A DNA stretch of 6,153 nt from Hyphomonadaceae bacterium (GTDB taxonomy: Bacteria > Pseudomonadota > Alphaproteobacteria > Caulobacterales > Hyphomonadaceae), in assembly GCA_030696545.1 (NCBI GenBank), contig JAUYSA010000440.1, forward strand, positions 1 through 6,153, given 5' to 3'. How positions within the stretch are numbered: position 1 is the stretch's first letter; the number at the start of each line of letters is the position of its first letter. Shown in pieces: positions 5,806 through 6,153 of this stretch. Under the pieces are notes generated by a model, which ran no database searches, had not been told where the DNA came from, and saw only the letters and a program-made list of their open reading frames with translations. The position numbers and the translations under genes are program-made.

Positions 5806-5872
5806 TTGCCTCCCTCAGTCCGAAGGACTGGGGGAGGTGGATCGCCGCGCCTTCGCGGCGAGACGGAGGGGG
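5806..5872 (-). repeat. Interspersed repeat unit, right copy of an inverted pair
   Basis: Read on the minus strand it has the same fixed arms as the left copy: CCCCCTCCGTCTCGC, GCGATCCACCTCCCCC and GGGAGGCAA, all exact. The two mini-hairpins differ in sequence yet are still paired. On the + strand these are TCGCCGCG/CGCGGCGA around CCTT (5842-5861) and CAGTCC/GGACTG around GAA (5816-5830). With the left copy the whole block could fold into a long cruciform or RNA stem. Confidence 0.75.
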
Positions 5873-5896
5873 CACACACCCACCAGCTCCGAATAG

Positions 5897-5945
5897 CCCT
5901 CATCCTGAGCAGCGCACGAAGTGCGCGCCCGTCGAAGGACGAGGG
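5897..5945. repeat. REP-like palindrome of a second type
   Basis: CCCTCATCCT (5897-5906) pairs with AGGACGAGGG (5936-5945) with one mismatch. The centre holds a perfect 6-bp hairpin GCGCAC/GTGCGC around GAA (5912-5926). The CATCCTGAG...CGAAGGACGAGG frame matches a small palindrome I know to be abundant between genes of many alphaproteobacteria, in which the central hairpin varies between copies. Only one copy is visible here. Confidence 0.75.
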
Positions 5946-6084
5946 CGTGCTCACCAACACCGGATGCAACTTCCGTCGAATCCGAAAACCGCAAATCCTT
6001 CCCGATCAACCCACTAACGGCCACTAGCTGGGGGATAAAGAATCCTCCGTCCCCACCCCACCGGACCGGGCGCGTAATGCCCGC

Positions 6085-6153
6085 ATGTTCGAGCTGTCGC
6101 AGATCATCCTCTGGATCCTCTGGCGCGTCCGCCCCGTCCTGGCGGCGGAGGCG
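6085..6153 (+). CDS. Start of a possible gene of unknown function (3' partial)
   Basis: ATG at 6085 opens a frame that runs to the window end, 23 codons. Every codon after the ATG ends in C or G, as in the real genes here. The peptide MFELSQIILWILWRVRPVL has a hydrophobic stretch followed by basic residues, which could be a membrane-anchoring N-terminus. No clear ribosome binding site precedes it; the bases before it form a small CGGGC/GCCCG hairpin. An overlapping ATG at 6077 in another frame gives a Ser/Arg-rich sequence and is less likely. I do not recognise the protein. Confidence 0.4.
   Translation, partial: MFELSQIILWILWRVRPVLAAEA

Larger units (their letters stand above)
5700..6084. 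other. Non-coding spacer filled mainly with palindromic repeats
   Basis: No credible gene is seen over these 385 bases. Short open frames exist on both strands, but they run through the palindromes and have no ribosome binding sites or recognisable protein patterns. The contents are an inverted pair of repeat units (5733-5872) and a third repeat of another type (5897-5945). A plain stretch of about 80 bases follows. Then comes a region with small inverted matches (GGGGA/TCCCC around 6031-6054 and CGGGC/GCCCG at 6067-6083) just before a possible new gene. That last part may contain the new gene's promoter, but I cannot identify -35/-10 boxes. Confidence 0.7.

Noticed and set aside
5733..5872. 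CRISPR array or insertion sequence ends
   Set aside because: There are only two repeat units and they are inverted, not direct with regular spacers. No transposase frame and no target-site duplication is visible between or beside them.
5748..6027. Four short open frames on both strands in the spacer after the phospholipase gene
   Set aside because: They run straight through the palindromic repeats, have no ribosome binding sites and encode Pro/Arg/Ser-rich text typical of translated repeats.

Overview
The window reads as chromosomal DNA from a GC-rich alphaproteobacterium. The coding regions have strongly C/G-ending codons. The spacers carry small interspersed palindromes of kinds I associate with Caulobacterales-like genomes (Hyphomonadaceae, Caulobacteraceae and relatives). 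That family-level placement is inference; no marker gene in the window fixes it. All supported genes lie on the + strand.

Positions 1-4026 are the downstream part of a chemotaxis operon in the order cheA (5' end missing) - cheW - cheY - cheB - cheR. The genes are packed tightly. cheA/cheW and cheB/cheR overlap by four bases, cheB appears to start right after the cheY stop, and only cheW/cheY has a gap (24 bases). Together they encode the core of an excitation and adaptation circuit. CheW couples receptors to the kinase CheA, CheA phosphorylates CheY (motor output) and CheB, and CheB and CheR remove and add methyl groups on the receptors. The CheA is a hybrid form: after the end of the ATPase domain come the usual CheW-like domain, a second CheW-like domain, and a C-terminal receiver domain with an altered acidic pocket. 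No receptor gene and no cheD or cheX is visible here.

Positions 4027-4141 hold a compound palindromic element that closes the che operon. It is followed by a small ABM-fold protein (possible quinol-type monooxygenase, 4142-4426) and a predicted exported lipoprotein of the Ca2+-dependent phosphoinositide phospholipase C family (4503-5699). Neither has an obvious link to chemotaxis.

Positions 5700-6084 have no convincing gene. They contain an inverted pair of ~65 bp repeat units, each with two small hairpins whose stems differ in sequence but stay paired, and then a different, third palindromic repeat. A probable new gene begins at 6085 and runs off the window.

Nothing here is a clearly new biological system. 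The points most worth a second look are the repeat architecture at 5733-5872, the unusual receiver pocket of the hybrid CheA, the different codon composition of cheW, and a near-identical stop/start coupling sequence used twice in the operon.
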